A stretch of 64,000 nucleotides of DNA from Atopostipes suicloacalis DSM 15692 (GTDB lineage Bacteria > Bacillota > Bacilli > Lactobacillales > Carnobacteriaceae_A): NCBI RefSeq assembly GCF_900129085.1, contig NZ_FQUF01000009.1:1-64000 (forward strand), given 5' to 3'. Below are positions 33,027 to 42,910 of the stretch, piece after piece (within the stretch, counting starts at the first letter, position 1; each line of letters starts with the position of its first letter). A program made the translations under genes and the position numbers. The notes beneath the pieces are model-generated. The model had not been told where the DNA came from. It did not search any database and saw nothing but the letters and a program-made list of their open reading frames with translations.

Positions 33027-33797
33027 CTATTCATTAATCTCAATATCCAATTCTAGTTCTTGAATTAGACCTTTGTACCCTTCTTTTTCAAGTTGCTTTG
33101 CCAAAGAGGCATCTCCACTCTTTACAATATGACCATCCATGACAATATGCACAAAATCTGGGGTAACGAAATTTAATAATCTTTGATAATGTGTAATGAT
33201 AATGGAACCAAAGTCCTCTCCACGCATCGCGTTAATGCCATTTGAAACAACTTGCAAAGCATCAATATCTAATCCTGAATCAATTTCATCTAAGATAGCC
33301 ATTTTTGGCTCAATCATTAACAGCTGAAGAATTTCATTCCGTTTTTTCTCTCCACCAGAAAAGCCTTCATTTAAATATCGTTCAGCCATTTCTTCTGGCA
33401 TATCTAAAAGAGCCATTTTTTCATCAAGCTTTTCAATAAAATCTCGAATTCCTATCTTATCATGTTCTTCGCGTTGGGCATTGATAGCTGCTCTTAAAAA
33501 CTCTACGTTGGTTATACCAGGAATTTCACTTGGATATTGAACAGCTAGAAATAAGCCAGCACGCGCTCTTTCATCCACATCTAAATCTAAAATATTTAAA
33601 TCATCAAGCCAAATTTCTCCTTCTGTGATTTCGTATGAAGGATGGCCCATTACTGCTGCTGCTAAAGTAGATTTCCCTGTTCCGTTTGGCCCCATAATGG
33701 CATGGATTTCGCCTGTATTTACTGTTAAGTTAAATCCTTTTAATATTTCTTTATCCTCAATCGATACATGTAAATTACTTATTTTTAATGTTGTCAC
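33027..33797 (-). CDS. sufC: SufC, ATPase of the Fe-S scaffold complex
   Basis: The 256-residue ABC-type ATPase drives structural change in SufBD. Walker A G-P-N-G-T-G-K-S-T (about 36-44), signature F-S-G-G-E-K-K-R, Walker B M-A-I-L-D-E-I-D-S-G-L-D with the SufC-specific I-D-S after DE, and the switch His in I-I-T-H-Y-Q-R-L are all present. It is the first gene of the suf operon. Only 48 bp separate it from the siderophore-binding protein gene upstream, so read-through from the iron-uptake operon is possible; no clear own promoter is visible in the gap. Confidence 0.95.
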   Translation of the reverse strand: MTTLKISNLHVSIEDKEILKGFNLTVNTGEIHAIMGPNGTGKSTLAAAVMGHPSYEITEGEIWLDDLNILDLDVDERARAGLFLAVQYPSEIPGITNVEFLRAAINAQREEHDKIGIRDFIEKLDEKMALLDMPEEMAERYLNEGFSGGEKKRNEILQLLMIEPKMAILDEIDSGLDIDALQVVSNGINAMRGEDFGSIIITHYQRLLNFVTPDFVHIVMDGHIVKSGDASLAKQLEKEGYKGLIQELELDIEINE

Positions 33798-33845
33798 TAT
33801 TCATCCCTCTTATTCTATTTAAATAAATGATTTTCCAATTATAGG

Positions 33846-34796
33846 TTATTCAAATGCGGTTCCAACGTCTGTAATCATTTGTCGATAAGCCTGTACACCA
33901 CCATTGCTTAAATACCAAGCATCAGGCGTTAAGTAAATGATTTGGTGATTTTTATAAGCTTTTGTTTCTTCGATTAATGGATTTTCTTCAAAGCTTGAAG
34001 AAGGAATCGAAGTGTCTGTATTATCTGAGATAGCTGCTGTGCGATCTAAAACAAAAATAACGTCTGGATTTTTTTGTATTAAATATTCATAAGAAATTTC
34101 CATCCCATGTTTTGAAGCTTCAATGGAATCATCCGCAGGTTCAAATCCAAAGTCCTCATAAACATGATTAAATCTCGAATCCTTGCCAAACACAGATAAA
34201 GATCCTTCGTTATACATCAGCATTAAAGCTGTCAGTTCAGATTTTTCAGCCGTTTGTGCTAATTTATTTTTCTCGTTTTCTATTTCATCTAAAATAATCT
34301 GTGCTTCTTTTTCTTTCTCAAATATTTTCGATAATTCTAAAAAGTTATAAGTTATAGATTCAAAAGTAGAAGTTTTTGTTAGTGAAAAATCTAAAGTAGG
34401 AATAAATTTTACTAATTCTTCGAAGCTCGAAGCAGATCGTGTAGCTACTATTGCTAACTCTGGTTCAGTGGCCATCGCAACTTCTAAATCTATTTCGTGT
34501 AAGGTGCCTGCAACGTCAATCTCACTATATTTATTTAAATATTGAGGTAGATGAGAAGATGCGGTCGCAATGACTCTATCCCCTAATTCTAAGGCATCCA
34601 TATTATCAATTTGTGCAGGATCAAAAACAGCGACTTTTTGAGGATTGTGTGGAACCTTTACAGTATGCGCTGCTGCATCCATTATTTCAATTGTCTTTTT
34701 ATTTTCATCCCCTGCTTTGCTCCCCGCAGTATTTGTACAACCTGCTGTTATTGTAAAAATAAGGATTAAACTTATGATTCCTTTTATTTTTCTCAA
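33846..34796 (-). CDS. Ferric-siderophore binding lipoprotein (YclQ/FatB-like)
   Basis: The 316-residue extracellular lipoprotein has a signal peptide with lipobox (I-T-A-G-C, Cys about 20). Two TroA/FhuD-like lobes are joined by a helix, typical for catecholate or petrobactin-type siderophore receptors. The opening I-E-I-M-D-A-A-A-H-T-V-K-V-P-x-N-P-Q-K-V-A-V-F-D is family-like. It stands fourth in a permease-permease-ATPase-binding protein order identical to B. subtilis yclNOPQ. If the permease frameshifts are real, this protein would be orphaned. Which siderophore is bound cannot be read. Confidence 0.88.
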   Translation of the reverse strand: MRKIKGIISLILIFTITAGCTNTAGSKAGDENKKTIEIMDAAAHTVKVPHNPQKVAVFDPAQIDNMDALELGDRVIATASSHLPQYLNKYSEIDVAGTLHEIDLEVAMATEPELAIVATRSASSFEELVKFIPTLDFSLTKTSTFESITYNFLELSKIFEKEKEAQIILDEIENEKNKLAQTAEKSELTALMLMYNEGSLSVFGKDSRFNHVYEDFGFEPADDSIEASKHGMEISYEYLIQKNPDVIFVLDRTAAISDNTDTSIPSSSFEENPLIEETKAYKNHQIIYLTPDAWYLSNGGVQAYRQMITDVGTAFE

Positions 34797-34814
34797 TTTT
34801 TCACTCCTATAACC

Positions 34815-35639
34815 TTATTGATTGACCGCTTTTTTGACTTCATTTAGTTCATGAACCTTGTGGTTAAAGAACTGTTTTCGATCTTGATAATAAAGACAAT
34901 AATTTTGTTGATTATGTTTGATAATCTCTACATCCATATCAAACAACTCATCAATAACTGGTTTTTGGATAACTTGAGTACTTACGTCATCTATAAATTT
35001 TTCTCCATCCTTAAAACCAACAATTCGATCGGCATAGGCTGCTGCAAAATTAATATCATGTAAAACGATAATAACGGTACGTCCCATTTCATCGACTAAA
35101 TCTCTTAAAATATTCATAATCTGAACTCCATACTTCATATCCAGATTATTTAATGGCTCATCTAATAAAATATAATCTGTATCTTGACATAATACCATCC
35201 CAATAAAATCTCGCTGTAGCTGACCACCTGACAAATCGTTTAAATAGGTGTATTCATATTCTTCCATTCCTAAATACTTTAAAGAATGTTTGATTAATTG
35301 CTTACACTTTGGACCAATTTTTCCTTTCATATGAGGAAAGCGACCGAAAGCTAAGAGCTCACGAACAGTAATTTGAGCGGTCATTGTATTTTTTTGCTTT
35401 AAAATAGCCAATCTTTTAGCTAAATCATTTCGGTTCCAATGAGATAAATCTTTGCCATCAATTAAAATTTTACCTCCATCAACAGGAGTTAAACGACCAA
35501 TCATGTTCAAAAAAGTCGTTTTCCCTGCACCATTGGGACCGATGAGTGCCGTTAACTTCCCCTTCTCTATAGTTAATGAGAGATCTTTGATTATGGGAGT
35601 ATTCCCATAATTTTTATGTACATGCTCAACTTGAATCAT
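34815..35639 (-). CDS. Ferric-siderophore ABC transporter ATPase (YclP/FatE-like)
   Basis: The 274-residue ATPase of the iron-siderophore import system has Walker A G-P-N-G-A-G-K-T-T (about 34-42), signature L-S-G-G-Q-L-Q-R, Walker B Y-I-L-L-D-E-P-L-N-N-L-D and switch His in V-L-H-D-I-N-F-A. The C-terminal stretch after the ABC core (I-D-E-L-F-D-M-D-V-E-I-I) resembles YclP. It begins four bases after the stop of the second permease reading frame and 18 bp before the binding protein gene, all one operon. Confidence 0.92.
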   Translation of the reverse strand: MIQVEHVHKNYGNTPIIKDLSLTIEKGKLTALIGPNGAGKTTFLNMIGRLTPVDGGKILIDGKDLSHWNRNDLAKRLAILKQKNTMTAQITVRELLAFGRFPHMKGKIGPKCKQLIKHSLKYLGMEEYEYTYLNDLSGGQLQRDFIGMVLCQDTDYILLDEPLNNLDMKYGVQIMNILRDLVDEMGRTVIIVLHDINFAAAYADRIVGFKDGEKFIDDVSTQVIQKPVIDELFDMDVEIIKHNQQNYCLYYQDRKQFFNHKVHELNEVKKAVNQ

Positions 35640-35643
35640 CTTC

Positions 35644-36610
35644 TCAAGCCCTTTCTTTCATTAGTAAAAAGACAAAATATAAACCGCCTATAAAATCAAT
35701 AACCACCCCTAATGTCGTCTGTGTTTGAAAAATATGTTCTACAATCGTTTGCCCACTGACGATAAATAAAAAAGTTATCAAACTTGAACCCACGAATAAA
35801 ACACGATGCTTATAAGTAGAAAATAAACGATAGGAGACATTTGCACCTAAAAAGCCTAAAAAAACTAACAGGACCTACTAAAGAAGTTGAAATAGCTGTT
35901 AAAATACTAATCATCACAAAAAATTTAAGATACTCTTGATCCACTTCAATTCCTAGACTTCTTGCATAATCACGTCCTAAATGAATGACATCTAACACTT
36001 TACTCTTTGCAAACAAGTAAAGAATACAAGGAGTAGCCACGAAAAATGTTAAGCCAATTAAATGAACATTAATTTGATTGAAGCTCGTTAAGGTTCTAGA
36101 TAAGACAACCGTATATTCATTTGGATCAATCACAACTTGTAAAAATTGATTCAAACTATTAACCAAAGTTCCTAACGTCACCCCAAATAACAACATAAGA
36201 TAAATTTGGTTGGGGAATTTTTTAAAAAACAGGTAAAAGAGTCCTATACTTGCTCCAAGTACTAAAACGGTACTTACAATAAAATTGACTATTGAGTTCG
36301 TGTTTATGATGGAGTGGCTGCTAAAATAAAAGACTGAAGCTGTTTGAAAAAAAGTGTATAAAGAATCAATACCAATAATATTCGGTGACAACAAGTGGTT
36401 TTCTGTCATCGTTTGAAAAGGAATTGTCGCAAAACTAATACAAATGGCAACGATAAAAAAGGCCATTAATTTTGGGAGACGAAGGTAAAGGGCAAATTCC
36501 CAATTTCCTCGAATATTAATGAATAAGTAAAGTGCTCCGCTAATAATACTTAAAAAGATTAGGAGTCCTAAATATAGACTATTTTTCTTTTTATTTGTCA
36601 TGCCATTCAC
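35644..36610 (-). pseudogene. Ferric-siderophore permease 2 (YclO/FatC-like), frameshifted
   Basis: The 5' part encodes about 250 residues of a FecCD-family permease with several membrane segments, ending in the conserved V-G-P-V-S-F. The frame then shifts at a run of seven A on the plus strand (about 35857-35863). A coding frame one base off continues as G-F-L-G-A-N-V-S-Y-R and further to K-E-R-A, stop at 35644-35646, just before the ATPase gene. Six T instead of seven would restore S-F-L-G-F-L-G-A-N. The protein would otherwise lose its last 80 residues. A homopolymer error in the assembly is the main alternative to a true mutation or slippage. Confidence 0.8.
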
Positions 36611-37591
36611 CCTTCAATAAGAGGTAAATGAACAACGCACTACCAATAATTCCTACGATAACACTTACTGGAATTTCATAAGGGTAAATAATTACTCTGG
36701 CTAGAATATCGCTTATTAGTAAAAAAACTGCACCATATACGGTAACGTCCATGATATTCCTTCTGAAATAATCGCCTTTATGTAAGGAAATTAAATTGGG
36801 TACCACCAGCCCTATAAAAGGAATATTCCCAACAGTTAATAAGACAACAGCTGTTCCTAAAGAAATGAATAGTATTCCAATCAAAAGAATTCTTTCATAA
36901 GCCGCACCTAATTGAATGGCTATATTTTCACCCAAACCAACAATTGAAAAATAATGAGCCCCAATAATCATTCCTAGCATGGAGAGTAAGGATACAAAGA
37001 TTAATTGATAATTCGCTGAATGAATTAATGAAAAGCTTCCTTGCAACCAGGCATTAACGCTTTGAACAATATCCCACTGCAAGGAAAAATATGTCCCTAA
37101 GGAAGATATAATATTTCCAAGCATAATCCCTACTATGGGAACGAGAATTGAATGATTCGCTCGAATGACACGCAATAAACCCAAAAAGATGAAAGTCCCT
37201 ATTATCGCAAATCCAAAAGAAAATAACGCCGATTAAATATTGATGCTTTGGGAAAAAATAATAAAGAAAGAATAAGACCCAAGCGAGCACTCTGCATAGT
37301 TCCTACCGTTGAGGGAGACGTAAATTTATTTTGAGTGAGCTGCTGCATCAATAATCCTGACAGCGATAATGTCGCTCCTGCGATGACTATACTAATCGTT
37401 CTAGGTACACGTGTTGTGACCAAGACCTTCCATTCTATAGATTCAGTTTGAAAAAGATGCGAAGGAGATAATTCACTCACTCCCACAAAGATAGAAAATA
37501 GACTACCTATTAAAAGAACGATAATTAATATGGCCCATTTTATAAAATATCTTTTCTCTATTTGCTCTTTTCTCTGCACTTTAAAAGTCAC
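36591..37591 (-). pseudogene. Ferric-siderophore permease 1 (YclN/FatD-like), frameshifted
   Basis: The first frame gives 129 residues (membrane segment, then T-V-G-T-M-Q-S-A-R-L-G and F-F-P-K-A-S-I-F-N-R) and runs into a stop at 37202. The continuation is one frame away: A-L-F-S-F-G-F-A-I-I-G-T-F-I-F-L-G-L-L-R and further, about 210 residues ending at 36591. One missing base in the CGGCG stretch near 37230 accounts for the break. The start is non-ATG (GTG at 37591 or 37579, with AAAGGTG near). The second part overlaps permease 2 by 20 bp. Both permeases of this operon are broken the same way, so the importer is probably inactive unless these are sequencing errors. Confidence 0.8.
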
Positions 37592-37597
37592 CTTTTC

Positions 37598-37649
37598 ATT
37601 CTCAATCGATTCTCAATAAGATTATACATCAATTCACAAGGTTTTTGAA
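37598..37649 (-). promoter_or_regulatory. Promoter of the siderophore operon with Fur-like site
   Basis: On the minus strand TTCAAA (37644-37649) and TATAAT (37621-37626) are 17 bases apart. Immediately downstream, 37598-37617 carries ATTCTCAATCGATTCTCAAT, a repeated TGAGAAT-type unit resembling iron-regulator (Fur family) boxes. Its position over the transcription start suits iron-dependent repression. Confidence 0.55.
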
Positions 37650-37938
37650 CTTATTTCTCAATCTTTCTATTAATCTCTAAAGAATTAAGTTTTAATGTTC
37701 TTATTAACGTTGCTATAGTCGCGTTGTTATATAAATGTTTTTCATTATTTTATTATTATTTTGTGTAAAACATAACAAATATGTGGACGCTGTTATGATT
37801 TACATAGTAAAATTGCTTTTTATTTTTTAACAAAACTGAAAACAACTTAATTAATTAATGAAAAGTTTTTTTCTTTGCTCTTTTTCGATATAATAGATTT
37901 TATAAAGTTTTATATGTGGGAGAAATGGAGATGAGAAA
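37650..37938. other. Divergent intergenic region before pyruvate carboxylase
   Basis: AT-rich, without a gene. It probably holds the pyc promoter: TATAAT at 37889-37894 lies about 45 bases before the start codon; the matching -35 is a poor T-run at 37866-37871. The region also carries the upstream edge of the siderophore promoter. Confidence 0.4.
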
Positions 37939-40900
37939 ATGAATCAAATACAAAAAGTTTTAGTCGCTAATCGTGGAGAAATTGCTATTCGTATTATGCG
38001 AGCTTGTCACGAATTAGGAATCAAAACCGTTGGGATTTATTCTAAGGAAGATATAGGAACCTTGCATCGACAGAAAGCAGATGAATCTTACATAATTGGG
38101 GAAGGAAAAAGCCCAACCCAAGCTTATCTAGATATTGAAGGAATTATTGAACTAGCTAAAGAAAAAAATGTGGATGCTATTCACCCTGGCTATGGTTTTT
38201 TGAGTGAAAATGAACAATTTGCAAGACGTTGTAAAGAAGAAGGCATTCTTTTTATTGGTCCAGAATTAAAACATTTAGACATGTTTGGCAATAAAACTAG
38301 AGCTCGTGAAACTGCTATAGATGCCGGCCTAAATGTTATTCCTGGGACAGACGGAGAAATTTCATCCGTAGAAGATGTCCTTCAATTTGGTCATGAATAT
38401 GGCTATCCTATCATCATCAAAGCCGTAAGTGGTGGTGGTGGAAAAGGAATGCGTATAGTTCATAACAAAGGTGAAGTGGAAGAGGCCTATGACCGAACGA
38501 AGTCTGAGGCCGTCAATTCTTTTGGAAATGATGCCCTCTATGTTGAAAAATATATTGATCAACCTAAACATATTGAAGTTCAAATTTTAGGGGATCAACA
38601 TGGAAATGTGGTTCATCTTTATGAACGTGACTGCTCTGTTCAAAGACGACATCAAAAAGTCATTGAGGTTGCTCCAGCATATGCCTTATCGAATGCAATG
38701 CGCAAAAAATTATGCGATGCAGCTTTACAGTTGATGAAACATGTGGACTATGTGAATGCAGGAACTGTCGAGTTTTTAGTTTCTGGAGATACTTTTTATT
38801 TTATTGAAGTGAATCCTCGCGTCCAGGTGGAACATACGATTACTGAAAAAGTAACTGATATAGATATTGTTAAAACACAAATCCTAATTGCAGATGGTGA
38901 AAATCTATTTGGAGATACTATCCGCATGCCTGCTCAAGAAGACATTCGTGTAAATGGCTATGCTATTCAGTCTCGGATTACGACGGAGGATCCTTTAAAT
39001 GATTTTGCTCCAGATACTGGAAAGGTGATTGGTTATCAATCCCCTGGTGGACCTGGTTTGCGTTTAGATGCAGGAAATGCTTTTAGAGGAGCCGTTATTT
39101 CCCCCTATTACGATTCTTTATTAGTAAAAATTACGGCAAGTGGTTCGACTATTGATGAAACGATTTCAAAAATGGAGCGAGCCCTTGATGAATTGAAGGT
39201 TGCCGGTGTCACTACAAATATTAGTTTCTTGAAAAATATTATACAACACCCTAAATTTTATACAGGGGATTATAATACGACTTTTATTCAAGATTACCCA
39301 GAATTATTTGATTTTGTACCACCACGTGATCGTGGGCTTAAGATATTAAAATATATTGCGGATGTTACGGTCAATGGTTTTCCAAGTATAGAATCAAAAC
39401 AAAAGCCGAAGTTTGAAACCAGAGAGGTTCCAAGTGTAAAAGTCACCAATAAAAAGATAGAGGTTGCACGCAAGCAAACGTTTAAACATCTTTTAGATCA
39501 AGAAGGCCCTGATGCTGTATCTAAAGCTGTATTAGAAACTTCAAATGCTCTACTAACCGATACAACTTTGAGAGATGCCCATCAATCTTTATTAACAACG
39601 AGATTACGGACTCAAGATATGGTCAAACTTGCGCCTTATATGAACGAAACAATGAAAGACTATTTTTCATTAGAACTTTGGGGCGGTGCGACCTTTGATG
39701 TGGCTTATAATTTTTTAAGAGAAAGCCCATGGCACCGATTGGAGGAATTACGTAAACTCATTCCTAATATTCCTTTTCAAATGTTATTGCGTGCTTCCAA
39801 TGCAGTAGGATATAAAAATTATCCAGATAATGTCATTAAAAAATTCATTCAGACAAGTGCTGAAACAGGAATTGATGTATTTAGAATTTTTGACTCCTTA
39901 AACTGGTTAGAAACAATGAAATTACCTATTGAAGAAGCTTTAAAAACTGGAAAAATAGTTGAAGGAACTTTTTGTTATACAGGAGATATTCTAAATCCAG
40001 AGCGTTCAGAGATTTATACGCTAGATTATTATGTGAATTTAGCAAAGGAAATTCAAGCACAAGGTGTCCATTTCTTAGGAATTAAAGATATGTCCGGTAT
40101 ATTAAAACCTGAAGCGGCCTACCTTTTGATTAAAGCTTTAAAAGAAGAAATTGATATTCCTATTCATTTGCATTCACATGACACTAGTGGAAATGCTCTT
40201 TCTATGTATTCAAGAGCGATTGATGCAGGAGTGGACATTGTAGATACCGCAAATGCTGCGTTAGCCGGTCAAAATGCGCAACCTGATGCGAATGCCTTAT
40301 ATTATACTCGTCAAGGAACTGAGCGTACAGTTGAAGTTGATCTCAAGGCGAATGATAACATGGCTGAGTACTGGAAGCCTACTCGTCAATATTATGCTCC
40401 ATTTGAAACAGATTTAAAGACCTCTTTTACAGAAGTCTATAATTATGAAATCCCCGGAGGTCAATATAGTAACTTACGTGCGCAAGCAAAATCATTAGGA
40501 TTAGGCAATCGTTTTGATGAAGTGTTGGATATGTACCGTCGCGTTAATTTATTGTTCGGTGATATTGTTAAAGTTACACCCTCTTCTAAAATTGTTGGAG
40601 ATATGGCACTCTTCATGGTTCAAAATGACTTAGATGAAAAAGACATTCTTGAAGATGGTATGAAGTTAGATTTCCCAAAATCCGTTCTTTCATTTTTCCA
40701 AGGACAAATTGGTCAGCCTGTGGGTGGAATGGATAAAAACCTACAAAAGATCGTCTTAAAAGGACGTGATTTTATTACGGACCGTCCAGGTAATCATATT
40801 GAGCCTTATGATTTTGAGCAGGCAGAAGAAGAATTAGAACAATTCGTGCCTAAAAGAGATATTGATGATCAAGTCCTTCTCAGTTATGCATTGTATCCTA

Positions 40901-41394
40901 AAGTTTATAAAGACTATCTCCGATTTTATGAAGAATACAATAAAATACAGGTGATTGATACTCCTAGCTTTTTCTATGGTTTAGAGCCAAATGAAAAAAT
41001 TATGATAGAAATCGAGCCCGGAAAATCACTGTTAGTCGAATTAACGAGTGTTGGTCCACTAAGAGAAGGTGGCTTTCGAACGGTTTACTTTGACTTAAAT
41101 GGTTTACCACAAGAAATTGAAGTAGAAGATCGTAATGTTGAAGGTACCGTTATGGTTCGACAAAAAGCAGACAAAGCAAACCCTAAGCAAGTGGGCGCAC
41201 AGATGCCTGGTACAGTCGTCAGTATTTCTGTTAAACCAGGTGATCAAGTCAAGCAAAATGATACACTAATCATCACTGAAGCAATGAAAATGGAATCAGC
41301 GATCCAAGCGCCTATTGAAGGTATCGTAAAAGCTGTCCATGTCACTGAACAAGAACAAGTTAAAGGAAATGACTTACTGATCGAATTTGAATAG
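37939..41394 (+). CDS. pyc: Pyruvate carboxylase
   Basis: This 1151-residue biotin enzyme makes oxaloacetate from pyruvate, bicarbonate and ATP, feeding aspartate and TCA intermediates. In order: biotin carboxylase with ATP-grasp (1-450; G-G-G-G-K-G-M-R), carboxyltransferase (about 535-830; L-L-T-D-T-T-L-R-D-A-H-Q-S-L and metal-binding H-L-H-S-H-D), allosteric/tetramerisation linker, and biotin carrier with the biotinylated K1117 in E-A-M-K-M-E. Length is normal. It stands alone on the plus strand, flanked by a promoter and a bidirectional terminator. Confidence 0.96.
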   Translation: MNQIQKVLVANRGEIAIRIMRACHELGIKTVGIYSKEDIGTLHRQKADESYIIGEGKSPTQAYLDIEGIIELAKEKNVDAIHPGYGFLSENEQFARRCKEEGILFIGPELKHLDMFGNKTRARETAIDAGLNVIPGTDGEISSVEDVLQFGHEYGYPIIIKAVSGGGGKGMRIVHNKGEVEEAYDRTKSEAVNSFGNDALYVEKYIDQPKHIEVQILGDQHGNVVHLYERDCSVQRRHQKVIEVAPAYALSNAMRKKLCDAALQLMKHVDYVNAGTVEFLVSGDTFYFIEVNPRVQVEHTITEKVTDIDIVKTQILIADGENLFGDTIRMPAQEDIRVNGYAIQSRITTEDPLNDFAPDTGKVIGYQSPGGPGLRLDAGNAFRGAVISPYYDSLLVKITASGSTIDETISKMERALDELKVAGVTTNISFLKNIIQHPKFYTGDYNTTFIQDYPELFDFVPPRDRGLKILKYIADVTVNGFPSIESKQKPKFETREVPSVKVTNKKIEVARKQTFKHLLDQEGPDAVSKAVLETSNALLTDTTLRDAHQSLLTTRLRTQDMVKLAPYMNETMKDYFSLELWGGATFDVAYNFLRESPWHRLEELRKLIPNIPFQMLLRASNAVGYKNYPDNVIKKFIQTSAETGIDVFRIFDSLNWLETMKLPIEEALKTGKIVEGTFCYTGDILNPERSEIYTLDYYVNLAKEIQAQGVHFLGIKDMSGILKPEAAYLLIKALKEEIDIPIHLHSHDTSGNALSMYSRAIDAGVDIVDTANAALAGQNAQPDANALYYTRQGTERTVEVDLKANDNMAEYWKPTRQYYAPFETDLKTSFTEVYNYEIPGGQYSNLRAQAKSLGLGNRFDEVLDMYRRVNLLFGDIVKVTPSSKIVGDMALFMVQNDLDEKDILEDGMKLDFPKSVLSFFQGQIGQPVGGMDKNLQKIVLKGRDFITDRPGNHIEPYDFEQAEEELEQFVPKRDIDDQVLLSYALYPKVYKDYLRFYEEYNKIQVIDTPSFFYGLEPNEKIMIEIEPGKSLLVELTSVGPLREGGFRTVYFDLNGLPQEIEVEDRNVEGTVMVRQKADKANPKQVGAQMPGTVVSISVKPGDQVKQNDTLIITEAMKMESAIQAPIEGIVKAVHVTEQEQVKGNDLLIEFE

Positions 41395-41433
41395 TTTTTT
41401 AAAAAATTAGTTTAACGATATACTTGTGTTATA

Positions 41434-41472
41434 AAAATAAGCTCATATCCAAAAAGGATAGAGCTTATTTTT
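41434..41472. terminator. Bidirectional terminator between pyc and nth
   Basis: An imperfect stem (AATAAGCTCATATCC with GGATAGAGCTTATT) is flanked by A/T runs on both sides. It ends the pyc transcript on the plus strand and the dnaD-nth transcript on the minus strand. Confidence 0.75.
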
Positions 41473-42118
41473 ATTCTATATTTTTTTCAACTATTGCAAT
41501 ACACTCTTCATGATCATGTTTTCTTGCAGGACATTGATAGCGTCCAAAGAAAATTAATCGGTGATGAGCAATTGACCACAATTCTTTTGGCAATTTTTCC
41601 ATTAATGTGTTTTCCACTTGTATTACAGAAGCTGTTTCATCTACCATTTTAAACTTTTTAGCAATTCGTTCAACGTGTGTATCTACCGCGATCGCCGGTT
41701 CATTAAATGCTACACTTCTAACGACATTGGCTGTTTTTCGTCCGACACCCGGTAAGCTTTCTAATTCTTTTCGACTCATAGGCACTTCCCCGTTAAATTC
41801 TTCAACGAGCTTAGTTGCCGTATTTTTTATAAATTTTGCTTTATTTCGATATAAACCAATTGTTTTAATCTTATCTTCAATATCTAAAAGATCTGCTTGC
41901 ATCATAAGTTCTGGAGTGGGATATGCTTCGAAAAGTTTTGGTGTTGCTTTATTCACACCAACATCCGTAGTCTGAGCACTTAAAATAACTGCAATCAATA
42001 ATTCAAACGTATTTTTATGATTTAACTCTGCTTTAGCTTCTGGAAATATTCTTCCCATTGCTTCGATGACTTTTGTCGTTTCAACAGTATCTAATAATTC
42101 TTTCGTTTCTTTAACCAA
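41471..42118 (-). CDS. nth: Endonuclease III (Nth) with incomplete iron-sulfur motif
   Basis: The 215-residue DNA glycosylase/AP lyase removes oxidised pyrimidines. The helix-hairpin-helix L-P-G-V-G-R-K-T-A-N-V contains the catalytic Lys, and the catalytic Asp is in V-D-T-H-V-E-R-I. The usual C-x6-C-x2-C-x5-C cluster motif is degraded: C196 and C206 remain, but the second and fourth ligands are His203 and Lys212. The [4Fe-4S] cluster is therefore probably absent. The rest of the fold is intact, so activity without the cluster is possible. It lies 16 bp after dnaD, the conserved Firmicute dnaD-nth pair. Confidence 0.9.
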   Translation of the reverse strand: MVKETKELLDTVETTKVIEAMGRIFPEAKAELNHKNTFELLIAVILSAQTTDVGVNKATPKLFEAYPTPELMMQADLLDIEDKIKTIGLYRNKAKFIKNTATKLVEEFNGEVPMSRKELESLPGVGRKTANVVRSVAFNEPAIAVDTHVERIAKKFKMVDETASVIQVENTLMEKLPKELWSIAHHRLIFFGRYQCPARKHDHEECIAIVEKNIE

Positions 42119-42134
42119 ATGATTACCTCAAATT

Positions 42135-42854
42135 CTAATTATTATCATTATTATCTTTTAGCCAATTAATCATAGGGACCGGGCCAGAATCCTGTTGATC
42201 TTCATCTTTAATGTCATTTGTTTTAGGGGCATCACGATATTTTTTAATCTCTTTATCAACTTGTTCTTTGGTACGAATATTTTTCTTCTCCCAATTAAGT
42301 AAAATACGATCAATATATTTAAAGTTATAAACTTGGCTGAGTACAGCTTCTCTTAAAGCTAACTGAATGAGTTCTGGTGAATAGCGATCATTTTCTATCC
42401 AAGCCACTAATGTCTCTATTTCTATTGGAGACAAAGGACGACCAAACTCAGATTCAAACATTGAATAAAGATTTTTTTCCTCTATTTCCTCTTTTTCAAT
42501 AGCTTGATCTGATTTTTCTTGTTTCATTAATATAATGATTCTTTCCCATAACATATTTAATGAGTAAGCATCTTGACTCATACCCTGTTCATCATTAGTT
42601 GTTTCAATCGTTAATACTTTCTTTTGAATTAGTTGATGAACTGCTTTGAAAACATTCTGTTCCGTCATATTCATATGTTCTGCTATGTCTTCCATTTTAG
42701 GAAAATAATTTCCTTGATCCATATACGATTTTAATTGTAAGATCAAAACGAGTTCATCATTGGATAAATTTAATCTTCGATAATACCTTAATAAGAGTGT
42801 CGGCAATACTGTCTGACCTGCATTAATCCAATCTATCGTAAGTTCATTTTCCAT
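42135..42854 (-). CDS. dnaD: DnaD, replication restart and initiation protein
   Basis: The 239-residue primosomal protein helps load the replicative helicase at origins and stalled forks. The N-terminal winged helix (about 20-110) drives oligomerisation; the C-terminal DnaB_2-type domain (about 130-205; Y-S-M-F-E-S-E-F-G-R-P-L-S-P-I-E) contains the F-x-x-x-F-G-R-x-L-S-P pattern typical of the family and binds DNA. An in-frame GTG upstream (42863) is less likely than ATG 42854. It is followed by nth. A terminator separates it from asnS. Confidence 0.92.
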   Translation of the reverse strand: MENELTIDWINAGQTVLPTLLLRYYRRLNLSNDELVLILQLKSYMDQGNYFPKMEDIAEHMNMTEQNVFKAVHQLIQKKVLTIETTNDEQGMSQDAYSLNMLWERIIILMKQEKSDQAIEKEEIEEKNLYSMFESEFGRPLSPIEIETLVAWIENDRYSPELIQLALREAVLSQVYNFKYIDRILLNWEKKNIRTKEQVDKEIKKYRDAPKTNDIKDEDQQDSGPVPMINWLKDNNDNN

Positions 42855-42910
42855 AAATGACACTCTACTTTCTTCTATATTTTACCTAGTGTATCCGGCT
42901 CTTAATTTAC

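Noticed and set aside
36591-37591. Two separate small membrane protein genes
   Set aside because: The halves join into one FecCD permease after one base change, so a frameshifted gene is the better reading.
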